Source of the DNA: Casimicrobium huifangae
Lineage (GTDB): Bacteria; Pseudomonadota; Gammaproteobacteria; Burkholderiales; Casimicrobiaceae
Direction: 5' to 3'
DNA: 64,000 nucleotides
Assembly: GCF_009746125.1 (NCBI RefSeq)
Contig: NZ_CP041352.1
Location: forward strand, 2,216,436-2,280,435
Shown one piece after another: positions 39,230 through 47,863 of this stretch. The notes beneath the pieces are model-generated. The model was not told the origin of the DNA and did not search any database. It saw only the letters and a list, made by a program, of their open reading frames with translations. Made by a program: the position numbers and the translations under genes. The first letter of the stretch is position 1. Each line of letters opens with the position of its first letter.

Positions 39230-39967
39230 CTACTTGCTTCCTCGCAGCAACACCAGCACTGCACCGCTGCCACCGCCATTGGGCCGCGGTTCGCAATAGG
39301 CGAGCACCTCGTCCTTGTGTTGCAGCCAGCGACGCACCTTGTTACGCAGCACCGGGAGCTTCTGGTGACTCGACAGCCCTTTGCCGTGGATAATGCGCAC
39401 GCAGCGCCAGCCGGCCAGCCGTGCCATACGCATGAATTCCATCAGCGCCTCATGTGCCTCGTCCTGATTGTGATGATGCAGGTCGATCTCGGCATTGATC
39501 GTCCATTCGCCGCGCCGCAGCTTGCGCAGCAGATCGGGGCTGACGCCGCCGCGCAGGTAACTCTGTTCGTCTTCAATGTCAGCGCCAATGTCCCAGCTCA
39601 TCGGGCTCGGATGCATTGCCAACTGGCTGGCGGCCAACGCAGCCAGCTCGTCAGCCTCCCGATGCCGTGCGTGTGGCGCGGGTCGTACATGTCCGGCGTC
39701 GGCGCGTGGCGCCACGCGCAACGGCTCCACGTCCTGCACCGCCGCACGGAACGCAGCAAGATCATCGGCTGTGGGTGGCGTGAACTCCCGCCAGGGACGG
39801 AAGAAGTCGGCGAAACGCTCTATCGGCACATCCGGCACTGACTTCTCCGCTGCGGACTGTTCCGACATCAGTTCAGAGCGCTCAGCTGAACGCCGCTCCT
39901 TGCGGGCGGCCTTGCGTTCCTGCTTCAGCAGGGTGCCGAGGTCGGCGAGATCGTGCGCAGACGCCAT
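39230..39967 (-). CDS. Smr-domain protein
   Basis: 245 residues. The C-terminal Smr domain is complete, with EIDLHHHNQDEAHEAL (the LDLHG-like motif) near residue 163 and IIHGKGLSS (the HGxG motif) near residue 200, ending GGSGAVLVLLRGSK. The N-terminus is a charged helix (KQERKAARKERRSAERSEL). Smr domains are nicking endonucleases, lately linked to mRNA cleavage at stalled ribosomes. Proteobacterial relatives include YdaL and SmrA/SmrB. The stop lies against the start of the M23 gene. Confidence 0.9.
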   Translation of the reverse strand: MASAHDLADLGTLLKQERKAARKERRSAERSELMSEQSAAEKSVPDVPIERFADFFRPWREFTPPTADDLAAFRAAVQDVEPLRVAPRADAGHVRPAPHARHREADELAALAASQLAMHPSPMSWDIGADIEDEQSYLRGGVSPDLLRKLRRGEWTINAEIDLHHHNQDEAHEALMEFMRMARLAGWRCVRIIHGKGLSSHQKLPVLRNKVRRWLQHKDEVLAYCEPRPNGGGSGAVLVLLRGSK

Positions 39968-39997
39968 TGCCGACTCCGTCTGACCACCCGGCGACCA

Positions 39998-40987
<990 letters not shown>

Positions 40988-41039
40988 TTATGGGTTGCGT
41001 CGTGCGGAGAATGCAGAAGTTGACAGAGGCTGGCGAGCA

Positions 41040-41660
41040 TCAGCCCCCAGTCATGGCCACCATGCGGATCAGATGGGCCAACGAGGTCGCCTCCATCTTT
41101 TCCATGACACGGGCACGATGCGCCTCGACCGTTTTGATGCTGATGTCAAGGTCATAGGCAATGGTCTTGTTCATCTTTCCGGTGACCACGGCATCAAGCA
41201 CCTGACGTTCGCGTTCCGAGAGCGACGCCAGTCGCCCCTCGATGCCCGCAATCTGGCTTTGCTGCGCCTGGGCCTCGACGGCGAAGGACAGCGCTTCCTC
41301 GATGCGTTTCAGCAGATCGCTTTCGGCAAATGGCTTCTCGATGAAGTCGAAGGCGCCACGCTTGATGGCGGTGACCGCAATCGGGACGTCAGCATGCGCC
41401 GTGACGAAGATGAGGGGCATCTGAACGCCCCGTTCGACCAGCGCTTCCTGCGTTTGTGGTCCGCTCAGACCGGGCATGCGCACGTCAAGCACCGCGCAGC
41501 GGGGCGGGCCGCCCACGCCGGGCTTCACTTCGGCAAGAAAGCTCTCGGCATCGGGAAAAAGGCGGGCCTGGTAGCCATTGGACTGCAGCAGCCAGGCAAC
41601 CGAATCGCGGAACGCCTCGTCGTCATCGACTACGTAAACAATGCCGGGGTGAATGCTCAT
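41040..41660 (-). CDS. FixJ/NarL-type response regulator
   Basis: 206 residues. The receiver domain has the acidic pair Asp12/Asp13 (VVDDDEAF), phosphoacceptor Asp59 (VLDVRMPG), Thr in VTAHADV and Lys in IEKPFAE. The C-terminal LuxR-type helix-turn-helix reads LSERERQVLDAVVTGKMNKT then LDISIKTVEAHRARVMEKM, the FixJ family pattern. It overlaps the kinase gene by 4 bases, so the kinase is its partner. No target operon (such as dicarboxylate transport or terminal oxidases) is next to it here. Confidence 0.93.
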   Translation of the reverse strand: MSIHPGIVYVVDDDEAFRDSVAWLLQSNGYQARLFPDAESFLAEVKPGVGGPPRCAVLDVRMPGLSGPQTQEALVERGVQMPLIFVTAHADVPIAVTAIKRGAFDFIEKPFAESDLLKRIEEALSFAVEAQAQQSQIAGIEGRLASLSERERQVLDAVVTGKMNKTIAYDLDISIKTVEAHRARVMEKMEATSLAHLIRMVAMTGG

Positions 41661-43786
41661 GCGTGGGCTCCGTCGCGCTCGTTCTCGGCAGGCGGGCGGG
41701 CCTGCGGTTGGTCTTGGGGGTGATCAGCGGCGTGTTCGGCACTGTGGTCGAACGGCAGGGTAAACCTGAACACGGCACCGCAGGGCTCATTTTGTCCGAA
41801 AGTGAGGTTGCCCTCGTGATATTCAATCAGCGAGCGGCAGATGTTGAGCCCCATACCCATGCCATCGTTCTTGGTACTGAAAAACGGCGAGAAGAGCTGT
41901 CGTGCTGCCTCCGGCGAGATTCCTACGCCGCGATCAGCCACTTCGACCATCGCATGGCTGCCGTCGACCCGTGTGGTGCGAATCTCGGCGATCCGCTGGG
42001 CCGGCGCCAGATGCTGCATGGCTTCGCGGGCGTTGCGCAGGAAATTAAGCAGCACCTGTTCGATCATGATGCGATCGGCAAACACCAGCGGCAGATCACG
42101 CGCCAGACGTAGCTCACAGGTCAGGGCGCGCTGCTCGTCGTCACTCTGCGCCAGCTTCACCACTTCGATGACCAGGGCATTGACGTCGAGCGGCTGCCGC
42201 TGCGGCTCACGGGTGCGCACGAATTCACGAACACGGCCAATGATGGCGCCGGCACGCGCCACCTGGGCATCAGCCTTTTCCATGGCACCGATCACTGCCT
42301 GATCGACGTTCCCATTGTTCTTCAGCCGACGGATACAGCCGTTGACATAGTTTGCGATCGCCGCCAGCGGCTGGTTGATTTCGTGGGCGAGGGTAGAGGC
42401 AATCTCGCCGACGGTCATCAACCGTGAGGTGCGTGTCAGCTTGTCCTGCTGCGTTTGCCGGATGCGTTCGGCGTTGACCCGGTCCGTAATGTCGCCCAAC
42501 GTGGTCAGGCGCGCGATGCGGCCATCCACCCAGCGCACGGCGCGGGTGCGCATCAGGAAATGGCGGTGGTCACTGTGTTCGAGCTCGTCCTTGAACACGT
42601 CCCCCGGTTCGCCCTCGCGGGTCAGCAACATCGGCGCCGGGAAGCGGTTGCTGGGGCTGTCGAGAAAGCCATCTTCAAACTGCCGGGCGTCGCGGCCAAT
42701 TTCGATGGCAGGGAAGGTTTCGTGCAGGTGCGAATTGGCGTACAGCAGCTCGTTGCTGCGCAAGTCACTCACATAAACCGAGACATCGAGCGAATCGAGT
42801 ACGGTTTCAAAGCGTTCGTTGGTGACCCGCAGGTCAGCGATCGACTGCGCATAAGTGCGGTCGCGCTCCACCTCGGCCTGCTTGCGCATGCGCTGCTGCT
42901 TGCGCAACCCGATCGAAGTCCACACCATCAACCCGGTCAGCGCCAGCACAGCGGTCGACAGCGTCAGATTGGGCAGCAGCGTCGATGGCTTGGCGCCGAC
43001 CAGCGTCAATTGCAGATCGCGCCAGGGCAGCGACAGCGGTACCGTGTGTTTGACCACGCCGGATTCGATATGCATGGCCTCGGCATTGGTCATGCCCTGA
43101 CCGCTGGCGTCGGAGATCACCGCACGGTACTTGCGCCCGGCCCATTCCGGGGCTGCCTTTTCGAGCAGCGCATCGAAAGAGATGACGCTGTTGATGGTGC
43201 CGACGAAATCGCCCTGCGCCACCACCGGCGCCGCGTACTCGATGTAGTAACGCCCTAGATCATTGCGGTAAGGCTGGGAATAGGTGCTGCGGCTGGTCTT
43301 GCGCGTCAGGCCGGTCATCCACACCTGATCGGCGAACGGCGCGCGACCACGCAGCACCATCTCGAGCGAGCGCGAACCTGGGGCATGCTGCACGACATCG
43401 AGCTCGGGCGTGACGCGCATGATGTCGGTGACATATCCCGACTCGACCGCCCGTTTGCTGGCCACGCGGTCGAATTCCTCCGGCGAAATGCGTTCGCCGC
43501 CGACATCGAGTGCCAGTCGGTCAAAGAACTGCTGATCGTTTTCCAGGCGCCGAGAGATGGACTGCTCAACCACCGCTGCGTCGCGGATGATTTCGGCCTT
43601 CTCGAATTCCTGTTCGTGCTGTGCGACGAAATAAATCAGCAACATCATGCCAGCCGCAAAGGCCAGCAGCATCCATTCATGCACATACCAGTCACGTTGC
43701 GGTGCACCGGTCACTGAGGCAATGCGCGGCTTGCCTGGGGCAACGGCCTGTTTGCTCGTGGTCGGGGCGGCGGACGGATCGGGCAT
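41657..43786 (-). CDS. membrane sensor histidine kinase with periplasmic sensor and PAS domain
   Basis: 709 residues from ATG 43786; an upstream in-frame extension to 43966 has no family support. Two transmembrane helices (about 35-53 and 305-325) enclose a periplasmic Cache/CHASE-like sensor of about 250 residues. A PAS-like domain follows (about 360-450). The phosphoacceptor is His468 in LAHEINQPLAAIANYV, and the ATPase has NFLRNAREAM, DRGVGI and GMGMGLNICR. The EINQPL form places it in the FixL/DctB group. The ligand is unknown. The gene overlaps its response regulator by 4 bases. Confidence 0.92.
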   Translation of the reverse strand: MPDPSAAPTTSKQAVAPGKPRIASVTGAPQRDWYVHEWMLLAFAAGMMLLIYFVAQHEQEFEKAEIIRDAAVVEQSISRRLENDQQFFDRLALDVGGERISPEEFDRVASKRAVESGYVTDIMRVTPELDVVQHAPGSRSLEMVLRGRAPFADQVWMTGLTRKTSRSTYSQPYRNDLGRYYIEYAAPVVAQGDFVGTINSVISFDALLEKAAPEWAGRKYRAVISDASGQGMTNAEAMHIESGVVKHTVPLSLPWRDLQLTLVGAKPSTLLPNLTLSTAVLALTGLMVWTSIGLRKQQRMRKQAEVERDRTYAQSIADLRVTNERFETVLDSLDVSVYVSDLRSNELLYANSHLHETFPAIEIGRDARQFEDGFLDSPSNRFPAPMLLTREGEPGDVFKDELEHSDHRHFLMRTRAVRWVDGRIARLTTLGDITDRVNAERIRQTQQDKLTRTSRLMTVGEIASTLAHEINQPLAAIANYVNGCIRRLKNNGNVDQAVIGAMEKADAQVARAGAIIGRVREFVRTREPQRQPLDVNALVIEVVKLAQSDDEQRALTCELRLARDLPLVFADRIMIEQVLLNFLRNAREAMQHLAPAQRIAEIRTTRVDGSHAMVEVADRGVGISPEAARQLFSPFFSTKNDGMGMGLNICRSLIEYHEGNLTFGQNEPCGAVFRFTLPFDHSAEHAADHPQDQPQARPPAENERDGAHA

Positions 43787-43968
43787 CAGGCGATTGTAGG
43801 TAAGGCGGCGGTTACCGCGTTCAGCACGCCGGTATGCTTTTGGGTGTACGCTAGCAACGCGCAGGTCTGTTGTTGGGTCAGTCAGACATTTTGGTCGCGC
43901 CGACATGTCGCAAGCTGCAGCGAGATACCGCGCAAAGTACATGCACAACGAGACACGGGAGGACATCC

Positions 43969-44430
43969 ATGCTGGTCAGTGAAATTCTTCGCATCAAGGG
44001 CAGTACGCTGTTCACGGCAACGCCCGACATGAGCGTCAAGGACGCTGTGCATTCGATGGCGGAGCAGGATATTGGCTCGCTGGTGGTGATGGACAAGGGC
44101 AAGCTGGTCGGCATGCTCACGTTTCGCGAGCTGATCAAGGTGCTTGACGAGCGCGGCGCGGAGCTGAAGTCGCTGGCGGTGGGTGCAATCATGGAGGCCA
44201 ATCCGCTGACCGCTGACCCGCACATGGAGGTGAACGCCCTGCGCGGTGCCATGCTGGAGCGTCACGCCCGTTATATCCCGATCATGGAGGCCGGCACCCT
44301 GATGGGCGTGTTGTCGTTCCATGACGTGGCGAAGGCTGTGTTCGAAGAGCAGAGCTTCGAAAACCGCATGCTCAAGAGCTACATCAAGAACTGGCCGGAC
44401 GAAGAAGAAACAGCGGCACAATCCAGCTAG
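43969..44430 (+). CDS. CBS-domain-pair protein
   Basis: 153 residues made of two CBS domains: the first about 8-65 (TPDMSVKDAVHSMAEQDIGS then GMLTFRELIKVL), the second about 75-135 (TADPHMEVNALRGAMLERHARYIP then GVLSFHDVAKAV). Such stand-alone pairs bind adenine nucleotides and act as energy sensors for partners; the partner here is unknown. ATG 43969 is preceded by GGGAGGA, which decides the start over an in-frame upstream extension. Its stop codon shares CTAG with that of the convergent exporter gene. Confidence 0.9.
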   Translation: MLVSEILRIKGSTLFTATPDMSVKDAVHSMAEQDIGSLVVMDKGKLVGMLTFRELIKVLDERGAELKSLAVGAIMEANPLTADPHMEVNALRGAMLERHARYIPIMEAGTLMGVLSFHDVAKAVFEEQSFENRMLKSYIKNWPDEEETAAQSS

Positions 44431-45326
44431 CCGGCGGCTTGGCTGGTTGGTTTGGTAGCTGGCCGCAACACCAGAATCACCGCCACGACTATCGCCAGCA
44501 ACGCCACATAGTCGAACGGCCGTGGCCGTTCGCCGAGCAGCAGCATGCCGCTGGCGAAGCCAACGATTGGCACTGCCAGCGAGCTGATGCCGGTAATCTG
44601 CGCCGGCAACGCCCGTACCAGTTCGTTCCACGCGAACCAGCAGAAGCCAAACACCACCAGCACGTTGAACAGGAGACCGGCCCAGGCACTGGCGGCGACC
44701 GGTAGCCACGGTCCGTGCCCGAACAGCGCGAGGCCGGTGAACAGCGGCCAGCCACCGAGCACAAAGCTCCAGATCATCAGGGTGGTGGTCGGGATTGATT
44801 TTGGGAAGCCCTTGAACAGCACGATGCCAACGGCCCACAGCAGGCCTGACGCCACCATCATCAGTGCAGCAACCGGCGCGCCGCGCAGCGCCTGGAACTC
44901 GTCCACCAGCAAGAGCGCGATGCCGCCCATGCCGATGCTGATCGCGGCAATTCGCGAAGGGGTGAGCACCTCCCCCAGGAACACTCGTGACAGCAGCACC
45001 ACCCAGAGCGGCATGGTGTAGGCCAGCACGCCAGCGCGGCCCGAGGGCAGCATGGTCAACGCCGCAGCAGAAAGGATGTTCCACGCCGCCACGTTGCACA
45101 GCGCGCAGACCAACATGCGCCCCCAGTGCTCGCGCGGCAGCGTGAGCGGGACGCCGCGCTTCAGGTTGAAAGCAACAAACCAGAGCAGGCCGGCCGCGAT
45201 GCAGTAGGAGCGGAACACCCAGAAGTTGAGCTCCGCCAACGCCATCTTCATCATCGGCCAGTTCACGCCCCAGAGCAGCACGACGGCGACAAAAAGTCCC
45301 AGTTCACGGCGTCCGATCACGGGCAT
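44427..45326 (-). CDS. EamA/DMT-superfamily transporter
   Basis: 299 residues with ten hydrophobic helices arranged as two EamA repeats (LLWGVNWPMMKMALAEL in the first, VFGFCWFAWNELVRAL in the second). DMT exporters expel metabolites such as amino acids or nucleobases; the substrate is not evident. ATG 45326 is used; the AAAAGG 10 bases before it lies in the end of intergenic repeat copy 4, so the repeat may supply part of the ribosome-binding site. An in-frame TTG at 45350 inside the repeat is rejected. The C-terminus converges on the CBS gene. Confidence 0.9.
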   Translation of the reverse strand: MPVIGRRELGLFVAVVLLWGVNWPMMKMALAELNFWVFRSYCIAAGLLWFVAFNLKRGVPLTLPREHWGRMLVCALCNVAAWNILSAAALTMLPSGRAGVLAYTMPLWVVLLSRVFLGEVLTPSRIAAISIGMGGIALLLVDEFQALRGAPVAALMMVASGLLWAVGIVLFKGFPKSIPTTTLMIWSFVLGGWPLFTGLALFGHGPWLPVAASAWAGLLFNVLVVFGFCWFAWNELVRALPAQITGISSLAVPIVGFASGMLLLGERPRPFDYVALLAIVVAVILVLRPATKPTSQAAG

Positions 45327-45335
45327 TGCAGCATT

Positions 45336-45451
45336 ACCTTTTGGCCACAATTACCGCTGCATGCGGGCTTGGCAATGAATAACGTCAAAACTCGACTTTC
45401 GCATAAAACGGCCCCTGAGCCCTGATCGAATAAGCCATTCAGCCAAAAGCC
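45336..45451. repeat. dispersed intergenic imperfect palindrome, copy 4
   Basis: The right arm 45392-45451 (TCGACTTTCG start, AGCCC at positions 27-31, AAAAGCC end, 60 bases) aligns without gaps with the other arms. The left arm 45336-45395 shares the central TCGA and carries GGGCT in the mirrored register. Here the symmetry reaches further. The right end continues as GCCAAAAGCCAATGC and the left end, read on the other strand, as GCCAAAAGGTAATGC, so terminal inverted repeats bound about 45331-45456 (126 bases). It lies between the DMT gene start and the DUF2863 gene end. Confidence 0.75.
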
Positions 45452-45513
45452 AATGCAACGGGTGGTGCCATCAGCCACCGACGCAACCGTGGGTGACAGC
45501 AGGATTCGCCGGC

Positions 45514-46695
45514 TCAATGCAGGTGCATCGAACCGGTGTTCGCTTCCTCGGGCAGATGGGCGTGCAGCATTTCGCCTTCGCGGTTTGGGAAGTGCGGGGC
45601 GCCGCAGTCGTCACAGAACTCCAGCGGCAACTGCTCCTCGAGATGCACGATGGTCCCCACGTTCGCCGCGCGGAGCAGGCTTTCGATCTCATCCACCACT
45701 GGCGTGTCGTCGCCTTCATCGGACACCAGCGGCCACACACAGCCGTGCACCACCTCTTCGCTATCGCCCAGCGTGAAGCCGATGCGGTATTCCTCCAGCC
45801 CGTTGCCCCAGCAGCCGCCAATGGTGGCCACAATCTTGTCCGGCGTGATGCCGGTCACCGCTTCGAGGAATGACACCGAGGCGCCGATCGAGTAGGCGCG
45901 CGAAGCCAGATCGGCATCGCGGCAGGCAGCGAAGAATGAGCGCGGCAGCGTCAGTTCGTGCGGAAAGCCCACCAGCAGTGGCTTGATCGCATTGCCGCCC
46001 TGGGTGCGCCAGACGCCGAGGCAGGTCTGGCGCGCTTCTTCAACCGGTGTGGTCATTTCCTGCCAGGCGTAGAACGGCTCGCCCTCCGTCACCTGGAAGG
46101 CACCCACGATCATGCGCATATCGCACACCACGTCAGGCGCTTCCTCCAGCGATTCCGGTGGCATGGTGAGGTGTTTGCGTTCGCGGATCGATTCGGCCAG
46201 CAGTTGCAGCAGCTCGCGCGAGGCGCTGTAGCTGTGCGGTAACTGATCCGGCGCGAACAGGTAGTCCACCAGCGCGATCTTCACCTTCGACGAAAAGACG
46301 TGCGCCGACAGCTGCACCGCGATGTCCTGCAACTGCTGCTTCGGGATGGTTCGCGTCGGAATTTTGCTGCGGCCCCACACCAGAATCGGCGCACAGAACA
46401 GCGTTACTCGCTGCGGGCCTGTCTCGGAATCAAGCACGATCGACTCAGTGAGCGATTCAACCATGTCGGCCAGCGCGTCAAAGGTGGCATCCGGCGCATC
46501 GTGAGCCTTGTCCAGCGCCCGGTTAATCGCTTCCTCGTCATTGTTTTCGAGGTGCTGCGTCACCGCGGACTGCAGCTCGCGCTCCCAGTAGACGTCCTCG
46601 GCACGACTTTTGGACGAGGCAAGCCCTTCCGCCAGACGGACCAGCTGATTGGCTTCACGGGCACCGCTCTTGCGGCGAAATGGGGCGCGGGGCAT
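45514..46695 (-). CDS. DUF2863-like protein of unknown function
   Basis: 393 residues. It resembles the DUF2863 proteins that I associate with betaproteobacteria, judged from overall length and the C-terminal pattern; I cannot verify this by search. There is no signal peptide or membrane helix. The N-terminus is basic (MPRAPFRRKSGAREAN). Near the C-terminus CDDCGAPHFPN with following histidines (LHAHLPEE, SMHLH) looks like a possible zinc site. The gene stands alone, divergent from the HExxH gene. Function unknown. Confidence 0.7.
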   Translation of the reverse strand: MPRAPFRRKSGAREANQLVRLAEGLASSKSRAEDVYWERELQSAVTQHLENNDEEAINRALDKAHDAPDATFDALADMVESLTESIVLDSETGPQRVTLFCAPILVWGRSKIPTRTIPKQQLQDIAVQLSAHVFSSKVKIALVDYLFAPDQLPHSYSASRELLQLLAESIRERKHLTMPPESLEEAPDVVCDMRMIVGAFQVTEGEPFYAWQEMTTPVEEARQTCLGVWRTQGGNAIKPLLVGFPHELTLPRSFFAACRDADLASRAYSIGASVSFLEAVTGITPDKIVATIGGCWGNGLEEYRIGFTLGDSEEVVHGCVWPLVSDEGDDTPVVDEIESLLRAANVGTIVHLEEQLPLEFCDDCGAPHFPNREGEMLHAHLPEEANTGSMHLH

Positions 46696-46842
46696 GATGA
46701 TTCCTTGAAACTAGCGGCCATTGTACGAAGCCGCCGGAAGCCGATGTCGCAAACCCGCTCGCCGATGCGTCTACGCGTTCAGGCGGCGCTTTTCTACATC
46801 CGCAGTGCCATGGGTGCGGGCGTCGCCAACGGGAGAGTGCAA

Positions 46843-47310
46843 ATGATGCAAATCAACATAGGCGATCACGTGTCGCCGCGCGCCGGATGGCTCGCTGTCC
46901 CCAACAATTTGCGCGATCAGGTGCGCTGGGCGCGCACTCACGCTTTCCGCATTACGCGTGAAATTACCGGTGCCAATACCTATTTCCGCACCCTGCCGGG
47001 CGGGCGATCGCTCTCGGACCTTCTGAACGATGGCTCGCTGTGGGTCAACTATGACCCGGTGATGCTTGAGTTCGGGCGAACCAACAACGTGCACCGCGAG
47101 ATGGCGATCGGCATTCCGGCCTTCCGCATCGGTCGCTGGACGGTGCTGGCGACCCTGGTTCACGAGCTCGCGCACATCAACGGCGCCCCTGGCGGTAATG
47201 ACCGGCGTGCCGAAGAAGCCGTGCTTGCATGCGGCATGGGCCGTCGGTCAGAGAAGGCTTCGGGCGTCGACGATCCGTGGACACCGTACAACCCTGGCAT
47301 TGGCGGTTAG
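46843..47310 (+). CDS. small HExxH protein, putative metallopeptidase-like
   Basis: 155 residues from ATG 46843, preceded by GGGAGA at 6 bases; ATG 46810 and ATG 46744 are possible longer starts. The zinc motif HELAH (His107, Glu108, His111) is followed by NGAPGGNDRRAEEAVLAC, in which Glu124 or Glu125 could be the third ligand. No signal peptide is seen. The arrangement of an HExxH helix after a beta-hairpin segment (IGRWTVLATLVHE) resembles small metallopeptidase toxin domains, but I recognise no named family. The next gene, 90 bases downstream, encodes a TIMP/NTR-like exported protein. Confidence 0.6.
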   Translation: MMQINIGDHVSPRAGWLAVPNNLRDQVRWARTHAFRITREITGANTYFRTLPGGRSLSDLLNDGSLWVNYDPVMLEFGRTNNVHREMAIGIPAFRIGRWTVLATLVHELAHINGAPGGNDRRAEEAVLACGMGRRSEKASGVDDPWTPYNPGIGG

Positions 47311-47400
47311 CGGGCAAACCGTGACTCACCTGATCCAGAAATACATCTCTGGCGTCTGCATAAGGACGGAAACAGGGCAACGCACCAACAGGAGACTGTG

Positions 47401-47835
47401 ATGGTCAAACTTTCTGCGCTTTGGCGCATCACTGCTGCGCTCGCCTGGCCAGGTCTGGTGGGCATCGCATCGGCCTGTCGCTGCGTCGAGCCCATTGCGC
47501 CGTCACCCGCCTATCGCCACGCGACGACCGTCGTTCAGGGCAGGGTAGATGGGGTCAAGCTAAACGCCGCCGATCAGTCTGCCACCGCGACCATCACCAT
47601 CATCGGTGCGTGGAAGCAGGCGGTGCCGGCGACCATAGAAGTGTTTACCGATACGAATTGCGCTTATCCGTTCGAAACAGGGCGCGAATACGTCCTCTTT
47701 CTGCTGAAAGATCGACCGCTAGCTGGCTACGTGACAGGGCGCTGCATGGGCAATCAGCCCGCAAATCAGGCCGACACGGTGTTGCGCTGGCTTCGCCGCA
47801 ATGGCGCTGTGCGCGACGTTTCGCCCAAGCCCTAG
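47401..47835 (+). CDS. exported TIMP/NTR-like domain protein
   Basis: 144 residues. AGGAGA precedes ATG 47401. A signal peptide of about 25 residues ends GIASA, so the mature protein would begin with Cys26 in CRCVEP. An N-terminal Cys-x-Cys, a following strand VVQGRVDGVKL, WKQAVPATIEVFTDTNC and a late Cys in TGRCMGN fit the netrin/TIMP-like (NTR) fold found in bacterial secreted proteins. In animal TIMPs the N-terminal Cys chelates the zinc of the inhibited protease. Whether this protein inhibits anything is unknown; a gene for an HExxH protein lies just upstream. A lipoprotein processing site is a less likely alternative because the residue at -3 is Ala. Confidence 0.65.
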   Translation: MVKLSALWRITAALAWPGLVGIASACRCVEPIAPSPAYRHATTVVQGRVDGVKLNAADQSATATITIIGAWKQAVPATIEVFTDTNCAYPFETGREYVLFLLKDRPLAGYVTGRCMGNQPANQADTVLRWLRRNGAVRDVSPKP

Positions 47836-47863
47836 CAATCAGGGGCTCTGGGGTGACTTGCGC

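Noticed and set aside
44427-44430. CTAG shared by the stop codons of the convergent CBS and DMT genes
   Set aside because: Tight convergent overlap of stop codons is common and needs no special explanation.
46300-46842. Longer N-terminal extension of the HExxH protein
   Set aside because: The first 400 bases run opposite the DUF2863 gene; the ribosome-binding site GGGAGA supports a start at 46843.
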